Part shown: one piece after another, positions 27,901 through 37,982 of the stretch
How positions within the stretch are numbered: position 1 is the stretch's first letter
How the letters are laid out: the number at the start of each line of letters is the position of its first letter
NCBI GenBank assembly: GCA_016704305.1
Contig: JADJAL010000022.1
Location: forward strand, 36,480 to 100,479
Direction: 5' to 3'
Length of the DNA: 64,000 nt
DNA from: Haliea sp.
Lineage (GTDB): Bacteria; Pseudomonadota; Gammaproteobacteria; Pseudomonadales; Halieaceae
Program-made: the position numbers and the translations under genes
The notes under the pieces: generated by a model
Databases searched by the model: none
Told to the model about the DNA's origin: nothing
What the model saw: only the letters and a program-made list of their open reading frames with translations

Positions 27901-29382
27901 ATGCTAGGCACCGAAAACCTGTACACCGCAGCGCAAACCCGCGCGCTGGATCACTGCGCCATCCACGACCACGGCATTCCGGGTATTGTGCTGATGTCGC
28001 GCGCCGCCGACGCGGCGTTCAGATGCCTGCTCGACACCTGGCCACAGGCGCAGCGGTTACAGGTGCTGTGCGGCACCGGCAACAATGGCGGCGACGGCTT
28101 CCTGATTGCGGACCTGGCCCACAAGCGCGGTATCGAGGTTGTCGTGTTGCAGGTCGGCGATCCCGGCAAAATCGCCGGCGATGCGCTGCTGGCACGGCAG
28201 CAAGCCCTCGCCAACGGCGTCACTATTGTTGCCTTCGGGGAACAGGCGCTGGTGCCCGAGGGGGTGATCGTCGATGCCCTGCTGGGTACCGGGTTGGGCG
28301 GCGATGTGCGCGGCGACTATATTCAGGCTATCGAAGCGATCAATAACTGTCGCGCGCCGGTGCTGGCGGTCGATATCCCATCGGGACTTTGCTCCGATAC
28401 GGGCAGGGTGCTGGGGTCGGCGGTGCGCGCTGATCTGACGGTGACGTTTATCGGCTTGAAACGCGGGCTGTTCACGCTGCACGCGCCGGATTACACCGGC
28501 GCGGTGGAGTTCTCCGATCTGGCCGTTCCCGCCGAGGTCTACGCTGCTGTGCCCGTGAAGTGTTCGCGGCTGGAACTGCAGCCGTTGCTGGAGCGCCTGC
28601 CGGCGCGACCCGCGACGGCGCACAAGGGCTTGTACGGCACGGTGCTGGTGGTGGGGGGTGATTACGGCATGGCCGGTGCGGTGGCGCTGGCCGCCGAGGC
28701 GGCACTGCGCTGTGGCGCCGGCCTGGTGCAGGTGGCGACGCGACCGGAGCATGTCGCAGCGCTGGTGGCGCGGACGCCGGAAGCGATGCCGCGAGGCATC
28801 AGTAGTGCGAGTGAGTTCGCGCCGATGCTGGCGGCTGCCGATGTAGTGGTCGTCGGGCCGGGGCTGGGTCAGTCGCCCTGGTCGATCGAATTGCTGCAAC
28901 TTGTGCTCGCCAGCGGCAAACCGCTGGTGCTGGATGCCGACGGGCTCAATCTGCTGGCGAACGGCGCATTGGGCGAGATCGGTCGCACCGACAACTGGAT
29001 ATTGACGCCGCATCCCGGTGAGGCCGCGCGCCTGCTGTCGTTAACGACGGCCGAGGTGCAGGACGACCGCTTTGCCGCAGTCGACGCCCTGCAGGCTCGC
29101 TATGGGGGTGTCGTTATTCTCAAGGGCAACGGCAGCCTGATCAGTGATGGCGAATGCGTGCTGCTGAGCGATTACGGCAATCCCGGCATGGCCAGCGGCG
29201 GCATGGGCGATGTGCTCAGCGGCGTGATCGGTGCGCTACTGGCGCAGCACTTGCCTTTGGTTGAGGCCGCAGCGCTGGCGGTCTGCCTGCACGGTGCAGC
29301 GGCGGATAGCGCTGCCGAGGAGGGTCAGCGCGGTCTGCTCGCGTCTGATCTGATTCCGTATATGCGAGCCTTGTTGGGATGA
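27901..29382 (+). CDS. nnr: Bifunctional NAD(P)H-hydrate epimerase / ADP-dependent dehydratase
   Basis: Repairs damaged NAD(P)H hydrates in the cytosol. The 493-residue protein has the YjeF_N epimerase domain (about 1-210; GTGNNGGDGFLIADLAHKRG, DALLGTGLGGD, VDIPSGL) followed by the ribokinase-like dehydratase domain (about 225-490; KGLYGTVLVVGGDYGMAGA, VVVGPGLGQSPW, LTPHPGEAARL, GNPGMASGGMGDVLSG). Its stop overlaps the tsaE start by four bases (ATGA), so the two are co-translated. Confidence 0.95.
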   Translation: MLGTENLYTAAQTRALDHCAIHDHGIPGIVLMSRAADAAFRCLLDTWPQAQRLQVLCGTGNNGGDGFLIADLAHKRGIEVVVLQVGDPGKIAGDALLARQQALANGVTIVAFGEQALVPEGVIVDALLGTGLGGDVRGDYIQAIEAINNCRAPVLAVDIPSGLCSDTGRVLGSAVRADLTVTFIGLKRGLFTLHAPDYTGAVEFSDLAVPAEVYAAVPVKCSRLELQPLLERLPARPATAHKGLYGTVLVVGGDYGMAGAVALAAEAALRCGAGLVQVATRPEHVAALVARTPEAMPRGISSASEFAPMLAAADVVVVGPGLGQSPWSIELLQLVLASGKPLVLDADGLNLLANGALGEIGRTDNWILTPHPGEAARLLSLTTAEVQDDRFAAVDALQARYGGVVILKGNGSLISDGECVLLSDYGNPGMASGGMGDVLSGVIGALLAQHLPLVEAAALAVCLHGAAADSAAEEGQRGLLASDLIPYMRALLG

Positions 29383-29859
29383 CGGACGAGCAGTTTGCAA
29401 TTACCGCAGCAGACGAGGCAGCGATGGTGCGCCTCGGCGCGCGGCTGGGCGCTGCGTGCGAGCCCGGCCTGGTCATATTCCTGCAGGGCGATCTGGGTAT
29501 GGGGAAAACCACGCTCAGCCGCGGTTTCATCCAGTCGCTGGGGCATGCAGGCGCGGTCAAGAGTCCGACGTACACGCTGGTCGAACCCTACCATTTGTGC
29601 GGGCTCGACATCTTCCACTTCGATTTGTACCGTCTTGGCGACCCCGAAGAGTTGGAATTCATGGGCATACGCGATTATTTTTGGTGATTTGTCGGTTTGT
29701 CTGGTCGAATGGCCGGAGCGGGGCCTGGGCGCTTTGCCCTCGGCGGATTTAGTGATTACCATAGAGCGCGATAATACGGGTCGACGACTGCGTTTTTGTG
29801 CAGCGACCGAACAGGGCAATCGGATACTTGCGCGCCTGCGTGCAGAATCCGGGGCATAG
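29379..29859 (+). CDS. tsaE: tRNA threonylcarbamoyladenosine ATPase TsaE (frameshifted)
   Basis: ATPase that drives the TsaBDE complex in t6A formation on ANN-decoding tRNAs; an essential function. The repaired protein has about 159 residues. The P-loop is LQGDLGMGKTTLSRGF, followed by SPTYTLVEPY and IFHFDLYRLGDPEELEFMGI, all diagnostic. The frame fails in TTTTT 29678-29682: removing one T gives RDYFGDLSVCLVEWPERG. Because the product is essential, a true loss is unlikely and a sequence error is favoured. Confidence 0.92.
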
Positions 29860-29901
29860 ACCCAGCCCTGAAAAAAATCAGCATATTCAAGCGGGAGTGA
29901 T

Positions 29902-31203
29902 ATGGGCAGGGCGTGGTGGATCACAGTGGTCCTGGGTTTACTGGGCGCGTCCCCTGCGTGGGCTGTTGACGTGCATGACGTGCGCCTGTGGCGCGCACCC
30001 GACCACACGCGCATTGTCTTTGACCTGTCTGGCCCCGCCCAGCACTCGCTGATCGTGTTGTCCGATCCCCGTCGCATTGTGCTCGACGTGCGGGACACGC
30101 AACTGCGCGCCGATCTCGGCAAACTCAAACTCGACAATACCCCGGTGGCATCGGTGCGCTCCGGTCATGATGGCAATCACCTGCGCGTGGTACTGGAAAT
30201 CACACAGTCCGTTGACCCACGCAGCTTCACGCTGCGCGCCAGCGAACAAACAGGTGACCGTCTGGTGCTCGATTTGTACGATCAGAAGGCGCGCAAAGCG
30301 GACGTCAAGAAAGCCGTACAGCACTCGGCCAAACGCGATCTGATCATCGCCATCGACGCAGGCCATGGCGGAGAAGACCCCGGCGCCATGGGTCCGAACC
30401 GGGTGGAGGAGAAAGATGTGGTCATGGCGATCTCCAGGGAGCTGAAAGCACTCTTCGATGCAGACCAGGGGTTCAAGGCGCAGTTGGTGCGCACCGGTGA
30501 TTATTACATCAGCCTGAAGCGGCGCACGGAGCTGGCTCGCACGCAGCAGGCGGATCTGTTCGTGTCCATCCACGCGGACGCGTTCAATCGTAAGGAGGCG
30601 AACGGCGCCTCGGTGTATGCGCTATCCACCGGTGGCGCCACGAGCACCGCCGCTGAATACCTCGCACAGCGTGAGAACGCCGCCGACCTCGTGGGCGGCG
30701 TCAGCCTCTCGGACAAGGACGATGTGCTGGCAGGGGTGCTGGCCGATCTGTCGATGACCTCGACGCTGGATACCAGCCTGAAGCTGGGCGACAAGGTGCT
30801 GGACAGCATGGGTGGCGTCGCCAAGCTGCACAAGCAGCGGGTCGAGCAGGCGGGTTTCGCCGTGCTGAAATCGCCGGATATCCCCTCCATCCTGGTCGAG
30901 ACGGGCTTCATCTCGAATCCGCAGGAGGCGGGCTTGCTCGCGACCACGGCGTACCAGAAGAAAATGGCCAGTTCGATTCATCGCGGCATTCGCGAGTGGT
31001 TCCGGGCGCATCCACCCTCCGGTACCCTGCTGGCGTGGCAGAAGCAACAGGGCGGCCAGGAGTACGTCATCGCGCGCGGCGATACGCTGTCGGACATCGC
31101 CGACCGCTTCCGTATCCCTTTGGCTGAACTCAAGAGCTATAACAGCATCAGCAACAGCGAGAAGATTCTGGTGGGGCAAAAGCTGAATATCCCCAAGACC
31201 TGA
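29902..31203 (+). CDS. amiB: N-acetylmuramoyl-L-alanine amidase, AmiB-type, with AMIN and LysM domains
   Basis: Periplasmic amidase that splits septal peptidoglycan during cell separation. The 433-residue precursor has a signal peptide (residues 1-22, ending ASPAWA), an AMIN domain (about 24-125) that targets it to the septum, and an Amidase_3 zinc domain (about 148-375) with IAIDAGHGGEDPGA, SIHADAF and the catalytic region SILVETGFISN. A C-terminal LysM domain (about 388-432, YVIARGDTLSDIADRF) binds glycan. ATG 29902 follows a GGGAG site. The position between tsaE and mutL is the standard place for amiB. Confidence 0.95.
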   Translation: MGRAWWITVVLGLLGASPAWAVDVHDVRLWRAPDHTRIVFDLSGPAQHSLIVLSDPRRIVLDVRDTQLRADLGKLKLDNTPVASVRSGHDGNHLRVVLEITQSVDPRSFTLRASEQTGDRLVLDLYDQKARKADVKKAVQHSAKRDLIIAIDAGHGGEDPGAMGPNRVEEKDVVMAISRELKALFDADQGFKAQLVRTGDYYISLKRRTELARTQQADLFVSIHADAFNRKEANGASVYALSTGGATSTAAEYLAQRENAADLVGGVSLSDKDDVLAGVLADLSMTSTLDTSLKLGDKVLDSMGGVAKLHKQRVEQAGFAVLKSPDIPSILVETGFISNPQEAGLLATTAYQKKMASSIHRGIREWFRAHPPSGTLLAWQKQQGGQEYVIARGDTLSDIADRFRIPLAELKSYNSISNSEKILVGQKLNIPKT

Positions 31204-31216
31204 TATAAAACCCTCG

Positions 31217-33052
31217 ATGCCCAAAATTCATTTGCTCAATTCCAGGCTGGCTAACCAGATCGCCGCCGGAGAGGTCGTCGAACGCCCTGCATCGGTCGTC
31301 AAGGAAGCCCTGGAAAACAGCCTCGACGCGGGCGCGACCCGTATCGAGATCGACGTGGAGGCCGGCGGCGCCAAGCTGATCCGCATTCGCGACAACGGCA
31401 GCGGTATTGCCGCCGAGGATATGAGCCTCGCGCTCGCCCGTCACGCCACCAGCAAAATTGCATCGCTCGAAGACCTTGAGCGCGTAAGCAGTCTCGGCTT
31501 TCGCGGCGAGGCGCTGGCCAGTATCGGTTCTGTCTCGCGACTGACGCTTACCAGCAACGCGCATGAGCAGGGCAGTGAGGGCAGCAGTGCGGCCTGCGAA
31601 GGACGCGAAATGGAGGTGCAACTTCGCCCTGCGCCGCACCCGCGCGGTACGACGCTGGAAGTGCGCGACCTGTTTTTCAACACGCCCGCACGGCGCAAGT
31701 TCCTGCGCACGGAGAAGACGGAGTTCGATCACCTCGAGGAAGTGGTCAAGCGCCTGGCGCTGTCGCGCTTCGATGTCGCATTCACGCTGCGTCACAACGG
31801 CAAGGTCATACACAACCTCAATGCCGCCTCGGTCCAGGCGGAGAGTCGTCGTCGCGTGGCGGCGATCTGCGGGCCGGCATTTATCGAGCAGACCATCGCC
31901 ATCGACGCCGAGGCGCCGCCCTACCGCTTGTCCGGCTGGGTTGGCCTGCCGACATTTTCTCGCAGCCAGGGTGATCTGCAGTATTTTTTCGTCAATGGCC
32001 GCGTGATTCGCGACCGCTTGATCGCACACGCGGTGAAGCAGGCGTATCGCGACGTGCTGTACCACGGTCGTCATCCGGCGTTTGTCCTGTATCTGGAATT
32101 GGACCCGGCACAGGTCGACGTGAATGTGCATCCCACCAAGCACGAGGTGCGTTTTCGCGACGGTCGTGCGGTACACAATTTTATTTTCTCCGCGCTGCAC
32201 AGGGCCCTGGCCGAGGTGCGTCCGGGCCATGCGTCAGCGCAGCAGGATGCAGCGACGACGCAGACCGGCGACGGGATGGCTATTGACACGGCGACCGGCG
32301 AAATCCGCAGCCAGAGCACTCTCGCCTGGGGCGCTCCAGCTGCGGATCGCACCGGAGCGTTCAGCAGGCCTTATGCGCAATCCGCGCCCTCCGCAGCGCA
32401 GGTGAACGCGCAGCTGCACGGTTATTCGCGTTTGCACGGACTGCCCGTGGCGGAGTCTGCCGAGGAGGTCCCGCCGCTCGGTTACGCGCTGGCGCAGTTG
32501 AAAGGCATCTATGTGCTGGCGGAGAACGCGCACGGGTTGGTGTTGGTGGACATGCACGCGGCCCATGAACGCATCACCTATGAGCGCCTCAAGGCTGCCC
32601 GTAACCAGGCCGGTATTCGCAGCCAGCCCCTGCTGGTGCCGCAATCCGTGGCGGTCAGCCAGCGCGAGGTGCAGGTTGCGACCCAGCACAGCGCACTATT
32701 CCAGCGCCTGGGCCTGGCCGTCGAGGAGGGTGGCGAGGAGTGCCTGGTCATCCGCCAGATTCCCGTGGTGTTGCGCGATTCCAATATTGAACAATTATTG
32801 CGCGATGTGTTGGCGGATCTCATCGAGTACGGCAGCTCCGAGCGTATCGAGGCACACATGGATGAAATCCTGTCGACGATGGCCTGCCACGGCTCGGTGC
32901 GCGCCAACCGTCGCCTCACGATACCCGAAATGAATGCGCTGTTGCGCGACATGGAGGAAACGGAGCGCGCCGGCCAGTGTAATCACGGCCGGCCCACCTG
33001 GATTCAGGTGAATCTGGACGAACTGGACAAGCTGTTTTTGCGCGGCCGGTAG
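31217..33052 (+). CDS. mutL: DNA mismatch repair protein MutL
   Basis: Links MutS mismatch recognition to downstream repair. The 611-residue protein has the GHKL ATPase N-terminus (NQIAAGEVVERPASVVKEAL with catalytic Glu; DNGSGI; LGFRGEALASI; TSKI), the transducer domain with VNVHPTKHEVRF, a linker rich in Ala/Thr/Gln (about 340-420), and a C-terminal dimerisation domain. The C-terminus lacks the endonuclease motif DQHAxxER; its equivalent reads DMHAAHERITYE, as in MutH-type gammaproteobacterial MutL. It ends with CNHGRPTW. It starts 13 bases after amiB. Confidence 0.95.
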   Translation: MPKIHLLNSRLANQIAAGEVVERPASVVKEALENSLDAGATRIEIDVEAGGAKLIRIRDNGSGIAAEDMSLALARHATSKIASLEDLERVSSLGFRGEALASIGSVSRLTLTSNAHEQGSEGSSAACEGREMEVQLRPAPHPRGTTLEVRDLFFNTPARRKFLRTEKTEFDHLEEVVKRLALSRFDVAFTLRHNGKVIHNLNAASVQAESRRRVAAICGPAFIEQTIAIDAEAPPYRLSGWVGLPTFSRSQGDLQYFFVNGRVIRDRLIAHAVKQAYRDVLYHGRHPAFVLYLELDPAQVDVNVHPTKHEVRFRDGRAVHNFIFSALHRALAEVRPGHASAQQDAATTQTGDGMAIDTATGEIRSQSTLAWGAPAADRTGAFSRPYAQSAPSAAQVNAQLHGYSRLHGLPVAESAEEVPPLGYALAQLKGIYVLAENAHGLVLVDMHAAHERITYERLKAARNQAGIRSQPLLVPQSVAVSQREVQVATQHSALFQRLGLAVEEGGEECLVIRQIPVVLRDSNIEQLLRDVLADLIEYGSSERIEAHMDEILSTMACHGSVRANRRLTIPEMNALLRDMEETERAGQCNHGRPTWIQVNLDELDKLFLRGR

Positions 33053-33059
33053 GGTAGCC

Positions 33060-34037
33060 GTGCGCACCGATAATCCCCTGTTGATCTGCCTGATGGGCCC
33101 CACCGCCTCCGGCAAGACGGACCTGGCGATCGCGTTGGCGCAACAGCTCGACTGCGAACTGGTCAGTGTCGATTCCGCGCTGGTGTATCGCGGCCTGGAT
33201 ATCGGCAGCGCCAAACCAACGTATCCCCACCACCTCATTGATATTCGCGATCCCGCCGAAATCTACACGGCAGCGGACTTTGTCGCCGATGCCAGGCGCG
33301 CGGTCGCGGATATCATCTCCCGCGGCAGGACGCCGCTGCTGGTTGGCGGCACCATGTTGTACTTCAAGGCGCTGCTCGAAGGCTTGTCCGCAATGCCGGG
33401 CGCGGATGCGGCGATTCGCGCGGAGATTGCCGCCGAGGCGGCGGCGCACGGCTGGCCCTACATTCATCAGCAGTTGGCGCTGGTCGATCCCCGGGCCGCC
33501 GCGCGTATCCACCCGCAACACTCACAGCGCCTGAGTCGCGCGCTGGAGGTGTTTCGCAGCAGCGGTGTGCCCTTGTCGGAATGGCATAGCAGGGATGCCA
33601 GCCCCGCCTTCGATCAGTACCGCGTGGTGCAACTGGCCATTTGCCCGGCAGACCGCGCGATACTGCATCAACGCATCGCACTGCGTTTTGCGCAGATGAT
33701 GGCGGCGGGGTTGCTGGAGGAGGTGCGCATGCTGCGGCGGCGTCCGGATTTGCACGTTGGGCTGCCGGCGATTCGCGCGGTTGGCTACCGACAATTGTGG
33801 CAGCATCTCAATGGGGAATGCAGCCTCGACGAGGCTGTGAAAAATGCCGAAGCCGCGACCCGGCAGTTGGCCAAGCGCCAGCTGACCTGGTTGCGAAAAT
33901 GGCCCGATCTTCACTGGATCTATACCGATAATACGGGCACATTGGCATCCGGAGCACTGCCGGGTACGCCAATGGCCAGCCCCGACCAGACGCCGCTGCG
34001 GCTGGCCTTGAACTATCTCGAGGAGTCCCCACTATAA
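33060..34037 (+). CDS. miaA: tRNA dimethylallyltransferase
   Basis: Adds the dimethylallyl group to A37 of tRNAs reading UNN codons. The 325-residue protein has P-loop MGPTASGKTDLAIALA, the DSALVYRGLDIGSAKP stretch, IRDPAEIYTAADF, VGGTMLYFKALLEGL and the C-terminal RQLAKRQLTWLRKW. A GTG at 33060 is the start, seven bases after the mutL stop with GGTAGGG just upstream. It is followed by hfq as usual. Confidence 0.95.
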   Translation: MRTDNPLLICLMGPTASGKTDLAIALAQQLDCELVSVDSALVYRGLDIGSAKPTYPHHLIDIRDPAEIYTAADFVADARRAVADIISRGRTPLLVGGTMLYFKALLEGLSAMPGADAAIRAEIAAEAAAHGWPYIHQQLALVDPRAAARIHPQHSQRLSRALEVFRSSGVPLSEWHSRDASPAFDQYRVVQLAICPADRAILHQRIALRFAQMMAAGLLEEVRMLRRRPDLHVGLPAIRAVGYRQLWQHLNGECSLDEAVKNAEAATRQLAKRQLTWLRKWPDLHWIYTDNTGTLASGALPGTPMASPDQTPLRLALNYLEESPL

Positions 34038-34054
34038 GTCTGTTGCAAATGCAT

Positions 34055-34060
34055 TATACT
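34055..34060 (+). promoter_or_regulatory. Possible -10 element upstream of hfq
   Basis: A TATACT hexamer lies just past the miaA stop, about 130 bases before hfq. A matching -35 box at 16-18 bases is poor. Separate hfq promoters inside or after miaA are known in enterics, so it is worth recording but weak. Confidence 0.25.
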
Positions 34061-34187
34061 GACCAAGGCTGGATCGAAGACCCGATATCCATGGTGAAAA
34101 ACGGCAGGGGCCGTAGTTCTGAAATTGGTAAGAGGTTGATCCGTTTTATTTTTTTCGGCTCGCGTTGAGCCACATTAGGAGAGTCCT

Positions 34188-34439
34188 ATGTCAAAAGGGC
34201 ACACGCTACAAGACCCTTATTTGAACATTCTGCGTAAGGAACGTGTACCGGTTTCCATTTATCTGGTGAACGGCATCAAGTTGCAGGGCCAGATCGAGTC
34301 GTTCGATCAGTTCGTCGTCCTGCTGAAGAACACTGTGAGCCAGATGGTCTACAAACATGCGATTTCCACCGTTGTCCCCTCTCGCGTGGTGCGCGTGCCC
34401 TTGCAAAACCCACAGGACGATGACGAAGACGCAAGTTAA
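34188..34439 (+). CDS. hfq: RNA chaperone Hfq
   Basis: Hexameric Sm-like protein that pairs small RNAs with mRNAs. The 83-residue protein begins MSKGHTLQDPYLNILRKERV, with the Sm1 motif ISIYLVNGIKLQGQIESFDQF-like stretch and Sm2 with YKHAISTVVPSR. The C-terminal tail is short and acidic (NPQDDDEDAS), similar to pseudomonad rather than enteric Hfq. AGGAGAG lies six bases before ATG 34188. Confidence 0.97.
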   Translation: MSKGHTLQDPYLNILRKERVPVSIYLVNGIKLQGQIESFDQFVVLLKNTVSQMVYKHAISTVVPSRVVRVPLQNPQDDDEDAS

Positions 34440-34494
34440 ACGTCTTGCGGGCAGGGTATACATTGCCTGTTAGTGCTGACCTGAAGAGGTAGTC

Positions 34495-35766
34495 TTGTTT
34501 TTTGATCGTCCCGATTCGGGGGAGCGCGCTGTGCTCGTTCACCTGAATATCGCCAGTGAGTTGGAACGTGAAGACCCTCGGGAGTTCGAGGAGCTGGTGC
34601 TGTCAGCAGGCGGTGATCCGGTGGCTTTTGTCATGGGAGCCCGGGCTGTGCCGGACTCGCGCACCTTTGTGGGCAGTGGGAAGCTGGCTGAAATTGGCGA
34701 GCAAGTGCGCGAATGCTGTGCGGAAATCGTGATGTTCAATCACGCACTCAGCCCCAGCCAGGAACGCAACCTGGAGAAGGAGTTGCAATGCCGGGTATTG
34801 GACCGCACCGGCCTGATACTGGATATCTTCGCCCAGCGCGCTCGCACCCATGAGGGGAAGCTGCAGGTCGAGCTCGCGCAGTTGCAACATATGTCCACCC
34901 GCCTGGTGCGGGGTTGGACGCACCTGGAGCGACAAAAAGGGGGTATCGGCCTGCGCGGCCCGGGCGAAACCCAGCTGGAGACAGACCGCCGCCTGCTGCG
35001 CGCTCGGATAAAGTCCATCACGGCCAGGCTGGACAAGGTGCGCAAGCAGCGTGAACAGGGGCGGCGCGCTCGAACCCGGGCGGAGATACCCGCCATCTCC
35101 TTTGTTGGTTACACCAATGCAGGCAAGTCCACCCTGTTCAACCGCATCACGGAGTCCACCGTATATGTGGCAGATCAGTTGTTTGCGACACTGGATCCAA
35201 CCTTGCGCAGGGTGGACCTGGATAACATCGGCCCTGTGGTGCTCGCCGATACCGTGGGCTTCATCGCCCACCTGCCGCACAAGCTGGTCGAAGCGTTCAA
35301 GGCGACATTGGAAGAAACCTTGAATGCGGATTTATTGCTGCATGTGGTGGATGCCGCCACGAGTGAGCGGGACAGGAATATCGAGCAGGTACAGGATGTG
35401 CTGGCGGAGATTGGCGCCCAGGAAATACCGCAGCTACAGGTCTTCAATAAACTGGATTTGCTGGAGCAGTCGCCGCGACTGGAGCGCAACGCCGAGGGTG
35501 TGCCGGTGCGGGTGTGGGTAAGCGCTGTCACGGGCGCCGGTACGGATTTGCTGTTGCAAGCCATTGCGGAGCTGGTGGGCCAGGACATGGTGTGCGAAGA
35601 CCTGCACCTGGATCCGCAGGAGGGAAGCCTGCGCGCTGCGCTTTACAGCCTGGGCGCAGTCGAAAAGGAAAACTACGGTGATGACGGTGTCGCGCACCTG
35701 AGTGTGCGGCTGCCACGCGCCGACTGGAATCGCTTGATGAAGAAGGGTCCGGAGCCGCTTTTTTAG
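34495..35766 (+). CDS. hflX: Ribosome-associated GTPase HflX
   Basis: GTPase that binds the 50S E-site and splits stalled or hibernating ribosomes. The 423-residue protein starts at TTG 34495: the family N-terminus FFDRPDSGERAVLVH runs directly from it, and GAAGAGGT lies five bases upstream, so TTG is the real start. Next come the HflX N-terminal domain, a coiled linker with RGPGETQLETDRRLLR, and the G domain (about 200-365; FVGYTNAGKSTLFN, ADTVGFIAHLPHKLVEAF, FNKLDLLE). It is 55 bases after hfq. Confidence 0.95.
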   Translation: MFFDRPDSGERAVLVHLNIASELEREDPREFEELVLSAGGDPVAFVMGARAVPDSRTFVGSGKLAEIGEQVRECCAEIVMFNHALSPSQERNLEKELQCRVLDRTGLILDIFAQRARTHEGKLQVELAQLQHMSTRLVRGWTHLERQKGGIGLRGPGETQLETDRRLLRARIKSITARLDKVRKQREQGRRARTRAEIPAISFVGYTNAGKSTLFNRITESTVYVADQLFATLDPTLRRVDLDNIGPVVLADTVGFIAHLPHKLVEAFKATLEETLNADLLLHVVDAATSERDRNIEQVQDVLAEIGAQEIPQLQVFNKLDLLEQSPRLERNAEGVPVRVWVSAVTGAGTDLLLQAIAELVGQDMVCEDLHLDPQEGSLRAALYSLGAVEKENYGDDGVAHLSVRLPRADWNRLMKKGPEPLF

Positions 35767-35847
35767 CGGGACATGCACGCACCGGTACTGGGTACCCCGG
35801 GCGTAAATTTTGGTAGACTGCTGATGCGAAAAAACTAGGAGTTGCGT

Positions 35848-37009
35848 ATGGCCTGGAATGAACCGGGTGGTGGAAACAATAAGCCCAAGGATCCTTGGGG
35901 TGGCGGTGATCAGGGCCCGCCCGATCTGGACGAAGCACTGAAAAAGCTGCAGGCCAGGTTCGCCGGTTTATTCGGAGGCAGTGGTGGCGGCTCCTCCAGT
36001 AGCGGTGGTGCATCGGGCATTTCCGGCGCGGCGTTGGGTCTGTTGCTGGGGGTTGTCCTGCTCATTTGGGCCGCGTTGGGGATTTATCAGGTGGACGAGC
36101 AGGAGCGCGGAGTGGTGCTGCGATTCGGCAAGTTTTACGATACGGTACAACCAGGCTTGCATTGGAATCCGCCGCTGATCGATGAAGTGAGCCTGTTGAA
36201 TATCACCAAGGTTCGCTCCGTCAGCTTCCGCGAGATCATGCTGACGCAGGATGAAAATATCGTCGAGGTAAAACTCTCGGTGCAGTATGTGATCGATGAC
36301 CCGGTGAATTTTGTACTGAAGGTGCGCGATCCGGGAGCGCTCTTTGCAGCACGCCGCGCAGAGCGCCCTGCGCCATGTGGCCGGCGGCGCCACTATGGAC
36401 ATGGTGCTCACCGAGGGGCGTGCGCAGCTGGCCGTGGATGTGCAGCAGCGTCTGCAGGAGTACCTCAACTTGTATCAAACCGGGATTCTGGTCAGCAAAG
36501 TTACGATCGACGAATCCAAGCCGCCCACTCAGGTGCAAGCGGCTTTTGACGATGTCATCAAGGCCCGTGAGGACGAGGAAAGGCTGCAGAACGAGGCGCA
36601 GGCCTATGCCAATGAGATCGTTCCCGTGGCGCGCGGTGGTGCCCAGAGGCAGATCGAGGAAGCCAATGCGTACAAGGAACAGGTTATTGCCAACGCCGAG
36701 GGTGAAGCGGAGCGTTTCTCGCGCTTGTTGACCGAATATCGCAAATCACCGGAGGTAACGCGCGAACGACTGTATCTGGAGGCCGTGCAGGGTGTGCTAA
36801 GTCAAACCAACAAGGTCATGGTGGATGTCGAAGGCGGCAACAACGTAATGTACCTGCCGCTGGACAAAATGGCCGAGCAGGGCCAGCGCACCAATGCTAC
36901 GGGTGAGCTCAAGATGGACAGCTCTACCTTTCGTGAGTTGACCAACGCCGTCACTGAGCAGTTGCGTCGCGATGCCGCCGCCACAGATAGCCGCAGGGGA
37001 GTACGTTGA
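35848..37009 (+). CDS. hflK: FtsH modulator HflK (frameshifted)
   Basis: Membrane-bound SPFH protein that forms the HflKC cage around the FtsH protease. The repaired protein is about 387 residues. ATG 35848 (MAWNEPGGGNNKPKDPWG) follows AGGAG. A glycine/serine-rich N-terminal tail (residues 1-60) leads to one membrane helix (about 63-83), then the SPFH domain and a long coiled coil with LQNEAQAYANEIVPVARG. The frame breaks at TTT 36343-36345; removing one T gives RDPGALLQHAAQSALRH. Only one base change is needed. Confidence 0.93.
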
Positions 37010-37011
37010 AC

Positions 37012-37887
37012 ATGTCTGGACGCAATGTAACGTTTATTTTTATTGCCCTTGCAGTGTTACTGCTACTCAGTAATTCGCTGTATGTCATCAAGGAAACCGA
37101 GCGCGGTGTGTTGTTGCAGTTTGGCGAGATGGTCAACCCCAACATCGAACCGGGCCTGCATATCAAGATACCCTTTGTTAACAGCGTGCGTAAGTTCGAT
37201 GGGCGGGTACTGACGGTGGATTCAACGCCGGAACGCTACTTCACCCAGGAGAAAAAAGCACTGATTGTCGATTCCTATGCCAAGTTCAAGGTTTCGGATA
37301 CGGCGAAGTTTTATACGGCGACCGGCGGTGATGAAACACGCGCGATGGCCCTGTTGGCGCAGCGCATCAATGACGGACTGCGCAATCAGGTCGCCATACG
37401 CACTATTCAGGAAGTGGTGTCAGGCGAGCGCGATGAGTTAATGCAAGCTCTCACCTCAGAACTCACGACCGTTGCCCGGGAGGGCCTGGGTGTCGAAGTG
37501 ATCGATGTGCGGGTCAAGCAAATCGATTTGCCACCCGATGTGTCGGAGTCTGTGTATCAACGCATGAATGCCGAGCGCGAGAAGGAAGCGCGCGAGCACC
37601 GTTCGCAAGGAGAGGAACTGGCGGAGGGCATCCGCGCTGCGGCGGATCGCGCGGTAACGGTGCTGCAGGCCAATGCGTATCGTGATTCGGAATTGATTCG
37701 CGGAGAGGGTGATGCCATCGCGACATCAGTCTATGCCCAGGCATTTAATGAAGATCCGGAGTTTTACTCGTTCACCCGCAGTCTCAGGGCCTATCAGGAT
37801 GCCTTTCAGGGCAACGGTGATATTATGCTTGTGCAGCCCGACAGTGAATTTTTCCGCTACCTGAAGGATTCCGCGGGCGGGAAATAG
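37012..37887 (+). CDS. hflC: FtsH modulator HflC
   Basis: Partner of HflK in the membrane complex that controls FtsH. The 291-residue protein has an N-terminal helix (FIFIALAVLLLLSNSLYV), the SPFH domain (KETERGVLLQFGEM), and the conserved DVRVKQIDLPPDVSESVYQRM and REHRSQGEELAEGIRAAADR. ATG 37012 is two bases after the hflK stop; an in-frame TTG at 37006 would overlap it. Confidence 0.95.
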   Translation: MSGRNVTFIFIALAVLLLLSNSLYVIKETERGVLLQFGEMVNPNIEPGLHIKIPFVNSVRKFDGRVLTVDSTPERYFTQEKKALIVDSYAKFKVSDTAKFYTATGGDETRAMALLAQRINDGLRNQVAIRTIQEVVSGERDELMQALTSELTTVAREGLGVEVIDVRVKQIDLPPDVSESVYQRMNAEREKEAREHRSQGEELAEGIRAAADRAVTVLQANAYRDSELIRGEGDAIATSVYAQAFNEDPEFYSFTRSLRAYQDAFQGNGDIMLVQPDSEFFRYLKDSAGGK

Positions 37888-37982
37888 CGGGCACCTGATG
37901 GCAGTTCCGCAGGGCGCATGAGAGTGTATGCCAGGGCGGAAGTGCCGCAGTCGTGTCTGCAGGTTGTAGTACGGGAGAGCGC

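Noticed and set aside
28057..29013. Long minus-strand open frame over nnr
   Set aside because: It is antisense to the complete two-domain Nnr protein and has shadow-type composition (Arg/His/Gln-rich).
29678..29682. Programmed ribosomal frameshift in tsaE
   Set aside because: No slippery heptamer plus pseudoknot was seen, and the same kind of homopolymer shift recurs in many unrelated genes, so sequence error is simpler.
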